A DNA stretch of 6,065 bases from positions 1-6,065 of the forward strand of contig CANGHM010000035.1 in the NCBI GenBank assembly GCA_947453775.1, written 5' to 3'. The DNA is from Rickettsiales bacterium (GTDB lineage: Bacteria; Pseudomonadota; Alphaproteobacteria; Rickettsiales; Rickettsiaceae). The translations under genes were made by a program, and so were the position numbers. Positions 4,383-6,065 of this stretch are shown here, one piece after another (position 1 is the first letter of the stretch; each line of letters opens with the position of its first letter). The notes under the pieces were generated by a model. It saw only the letters and a list, made by a program, of their open reading frames with translations, had not been told where the DNA came from and did no database searches.

Positions 4383-6065
4383 CTAAACCTCCTCTCCTGG
4401 ATCTTGAAGCTCGCCAAGAAAAGATGAAGTGTGTTTGTCCAATAATTTACAAGTACCACGCTCAACTTCATCAATAATTTCTTGATGAGTACATCCTATT
4501 GCCTGATGCAATGAATAAAAACCAGGGTGAATGATTCCACGAACTGAAACAACAGGAACTGGAACAACAGAAACTGAAACAACAGGAACTGGAACAACAG
4601 AAACTGAAACAAATAGTTTTTTTACTTCCTCATGTATGAATTCTGTCTTATCCCATAATAATTGGACTGCCTTGAAACAATCATTATCCTCAGTAACATC
4701 TTTAGCAATAGCATGATAATTTTTTAAAGCTATATCTAAAGGATTAAGCTTATCATTATTAGCTGTATTGTACCACTTGTGGCGGCAGGCATCCGATACA
4801 ATAAAATCTAACACTTGCTTTAAATAGCCTGACTTTATATCGCTTAGCATTAGCCATTCGTGTAGTGGTGTATTGCCATGTTCATTACAATAATTCCTTT
4901 CATTAAGACGAGAGGGGTGCACTAAAAATTTAAAAGCCTCTATCCGATGTTCCCTTATAGACGCACTTATGAGATTTCTGAACGCAAGTGATTCCTGATC
5001 CAAATCAGATTTTAAGAGCTTACCCAACAACAAATCATTTAATGAAGAACCTGTTAGATCCTTTAAAAAAATGAATAGTTGATCAGTGTTACTTATTTTT
5101 GTTTTTTTTCGCAACAAATCAATTGCATGATAATATTTGCCCACTATTGATTTTCGCATTGCCTCAAGATCTAAGTCTAATCGCATCCAAAAGATTATGT
5201 CTATAGGCATTAAAGGGATTTTATACATAATGTCGACTATATCTGAGACATTTTTTTTCGAATCTACATCCTCAGACATTGCTTTTTGGAGGATTGCTTT
5301 TATCTTATCGAGGATTGTTACTGCAGAATCGGAAGGTTCTGCTGATGCGATGATTGCTTTTATCTTATCGAGGATTGCTGTTATCTTGTCGAGGATTGCT
5401 GCAGAATCGGAAGGTTCTGCTGATGCGATGATTGCTTTTATCTGTTGGAGGATTGCTGTTGATATGGGGATTGGTATTATATGTTGGAGGATTGCTGTTA
5501 TCTGCTGGAGGATTGCTGTTGATGTGAGGGGTGCTATAGGATCTCTAAATTTTGTTGATTTAGAGAGCTCATGATATTTTACGTATTGTTTAACAGCCAA
5601 ATCCAATCCTCTTAATCCATTTTGATTGCGCTTATCAGGATCGGCGCCGTGTTTTAGTAAAAGTTCTATAATATCTACGTTAGCTTGCTCAGCAACATAA
5701 TGCAACGCGGTATAACCATCACCATTTCCTTGATTAACATAGTGAGTAAGTTTTTCATCACCAAATTTTGTTTTAATGATTGGAAGTATCTTTTCTATAG
5801 ATCCACTATCGCCTTGCTGGGCAAATGCCATTAAAAGAGTTTCATTATTAACTTTGGACGCAATGCCAAAAAACATATCATACCAATGCATAGCCACTGG
5901 CCCCCCCCACGTACTACCTGAAGTAAATTTGACCCATTGAAACAAAGTAAATTTTGGCACTTCAAAAAATAACACCGGTACCCAAAAAGATAACTGCATC
6001 ATAGCACTTTTTACCTCTTCTAGAGTAGCTCTTTTCAAATCAATTGCTTTTATATATTTGTACAA
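4383..6065 (-). CDS. Ankyrin-repeat protein with internal heptad-repeat insert, 5' end probably outside window
   Basis: I do not recognise a specific named family. The frame is open to the right edge, where the first codon is only a TTG, so the gene probably starts upstream. An alternative start is the ATG at 6002, with AGAGGT at 6018-6013, 10 nt before it. Numbering from the edge: 22-48 is hydrophobic and aromatic; 75-112 is a diverged ankyrin unit; 116-148 is a classic one (DGYTALHYVAEQ, then ELLLKHGADPDKRNQ); 149-166 starts another. The array is then broken by a repeat insert (183-262) and a non-ankyrin stretch. Ankyrin-like helices resume at 358-390, HGNTPLHEW (396-404) and NNDKLNPLDIALKNY (436-450). 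A Val/Ser/Pro repeat lies at 486-508, before an acidic end. Ankyrin repeats bind proteins. In intracellular bacteria such proteins are often secreted into the host, but no secretion signal is proved here. It ends in TAG, 101 bp before kefB. Confidence 0.85.
   Translation of the reverse strand: MYKYIKAIDLKRATLEEVKSAMMQLSFWVPVLFFEVPKFTLFQWVKFTSGSTWGGPVAMHWYDMFFGIASKVNNETLLMAFAQQGDSGSIEKILPIIKTKFGDEKLTHYVNQGNGDGYTALHYVAEQANVDIIELLLKHGADPDKRNQNGLRGLDLAVKQYVKYHELSKSTKFRDPIAPLTSTAILQQITAILQHIIPIPISTAILQQIKAIIASAEPSDSAAILDKITAILDKIKAIIASAEPSDSAVTILDKIKAILQKAMSEDVDSKKNVSDIVDIMYKIPLMPIDIIFWMRLDLDLEAMRKSIVGKYYHAIDLLRKKTKISNTDQLFIFLKDLTGSSLNDLLLGKLLKSDLDQESLAFRNLISASIREHRIEAFKFLVHPSRLNERNYCNEHGNTPLHEWLMLSDIKSGYLKQVLDFIVSDACRHKWYNTANNDKLNPLDIALKNYHAIAKDVTEDNDCFKAVQLLWDKTEFIHEEVKKLFVSVSVVPVPVVSVSVVPVPVVSVRGIIHPGFYSLHQAIGCTHQEIIDEVERGTCKLLDKHTSSFLGELQDPGEEV
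4542..4612. repeat. 30-bp tandem repeat (15-bp subunits) in the ankyrin gene
   Basis: Two exact 30-bp units (4542-4571 and 4572-4601) are followed by an 11-bp partial third. Each unit is two 15-bp halves, AACTGAAACAACAGG and AACTGGAACAACAGA, differing at two positions, so there are almost five 15-bp copies. As 15 is divisible by three, copy changes keep the frame. The coding strand gives alternating VSVSVVPVPV, a beta-strand-like segment with Pro, between the ankyrin region and the C-terminus. Confidence 0.95.
5280..5519. repeat. 21-bp (heptad) repeat array with a larger 78-bp duplication in the ankyrin gene
   Basis: On the coding (minus) strand this is built from 21-bp units reading about A-C/A-A GCA ATC CTC xAx xAx ATA, encoding T/K-A-I-L-D/Q-K/Q-I. 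About eight full or decayed units are present, with spacers IPIPIS and AIIASAEPSDS. All seven Leu codons are CTC, Ala is always GCA, and no Ile is ATT, unlike the AT-biased codons around it. This shows recent DNA-level duplication. The Ile spacing of 4 then 3 suggests amphipathic helices. Confidence 0.9.
5321..5443. repeat. Exact 45-bp direct repeat, period 78 bp
   Basis: The 45-bp segments at 5321-5365 and 5399-5443 are identical. Both begin CTGCAGAATCGGAAGG and encode a KAIIASAEPSDSA block. The flanking heptad units are also shared, apart from a 3-bp (one-codon) insertion next to one copy. It is a higher-order duplication within the heptad array and keeps the reading frame. Confidence 0.95.
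5901..5908. repeat. Homopolymer of eight C (G8 on coding strand) in the ankyrin gene
   Basis: The coding strand reads TGG GGG GGG CCA, giving Trp-Gly-Gly-Pro at residues 53-56 from the window edge. A run of eight G is rare in such AT-rich DNA. A change of one base would shift the frame before all ankyrin repeats. Confidence 0.9.

Noticed and set aside
4324..4440. Minus-strand alternate frame with protein-like residues GGLDIDEKIKFALRVLKSC
   Set aside because: It has no start codon and overlaps the ankyrin end in another frame. It could be a remnant, or the original C-terminus before a frameshift, but nothing here proves it.
4253..4477. Plus-strand ORF of 74 codons across the kefB-ankyrin gap
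   Set aside because: It overlaps the start of kefB, its promoter and the ankyrin end. It has no motif and no ribosome site, so it is best seen as chance.
4531..4716. Plus-strand ORF with Thr/Glu/Gly repeats
   Set aside because: It is the antisense of the 30-bp tandem repeat in the ankyrin gene, open only because the repeat has no stops.
5101..5258. Two A8 runs on the coding strand of the ankyrin gene (5102-5109 and 5251-5258) as programmed frameshift sites
   Set aside because: Both encode plain Lys-Lys in a frame that stays open on each side. No stimulatory structure or overlapping product is seen.
5401..5420. Small inverted repeat GCAGAA/TTCTGC inside the 45-bp repeat, resembling a Rickettsia-type palindromic element
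   Set aside because: The stem is only 6 bp (8 with a wobble on the plus strand), far shorter than known palindromic elements, and is explained by the Ser-Ala-Glu and Asp-Ser-Ala codons.
5280..5519. Repeat array considered as a CRISPR array
   Set aside because: Units are 21 bp, in frame, variable and without unique spacers, so it is a coding minisatellite.

Overview
The window reads as chromosomal DNA of an AT-rich, host-associated alphaproteobacterium, most likely in the order Rickettsiales. The reasons are the A+T-rich base composition, an alphaproteobacterial-style alanyl-tRNA synthetase, a small exported bacterial-SH3 protein with the C-x4-WCRV/GW-LWG-type ending known from alphaproteobacteria, and a large ankyrin-repeat protein, a class enriched in intracellular bacteria. 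The genus cannot be fixed from this sequence alone.

Layout. (1) Positions 2-1915, plus strand: the last 637 codons of alaS; the catalytic N-terminus lies before the window. (2) 1916-1943: a 28-bp convergent gap. An A/T-only inverted repeat starts here and runs into the end of the next gene. (3) 1944-2585, minus strand: an exported SH3-domain protein. (4) 2551-4281, minus strand: a CPA2-type, KefB/KefC-like cation:proton antiporter with a C-terminal nucleotide-binding RCK domain. It overlaps the SH3 gene by 35 bp, so the two probably form one transcript. (5) 4282-4382: a 101-bp spacer with a good extended -10 promoter for kefB, a palindrome over that -10 box, and a weak hairpin. (6) 4383-6065, minus strand: an ankyrin-repeat protein whose 5' end is probably outside the window. 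No gap longer than 300 bp occurs.

How it fits together. alaS and the antiporter/SH3 pair are ordinary housekeeping or envelope genes that converge at about 1930. The accessory gene is the ankyrin gene. Its ankyrin array is interrupted by a stretch of about 80 residues built of 7-residue units (T/K-A-I-L-x-x-I), made by DNA-level duplication. Near its C-terminus is a separate 15/30-bp tandem repeat encoding a Val/Ser/Pro strand. It also carries a run of eight G. These are signs of a fast-changing, possibly length- or phase-variable protein, and they are the main points of interest. I did not find evidence of a complete new multi-gene system, a mobile element, a CRISPR array or an RNA gene in this window.
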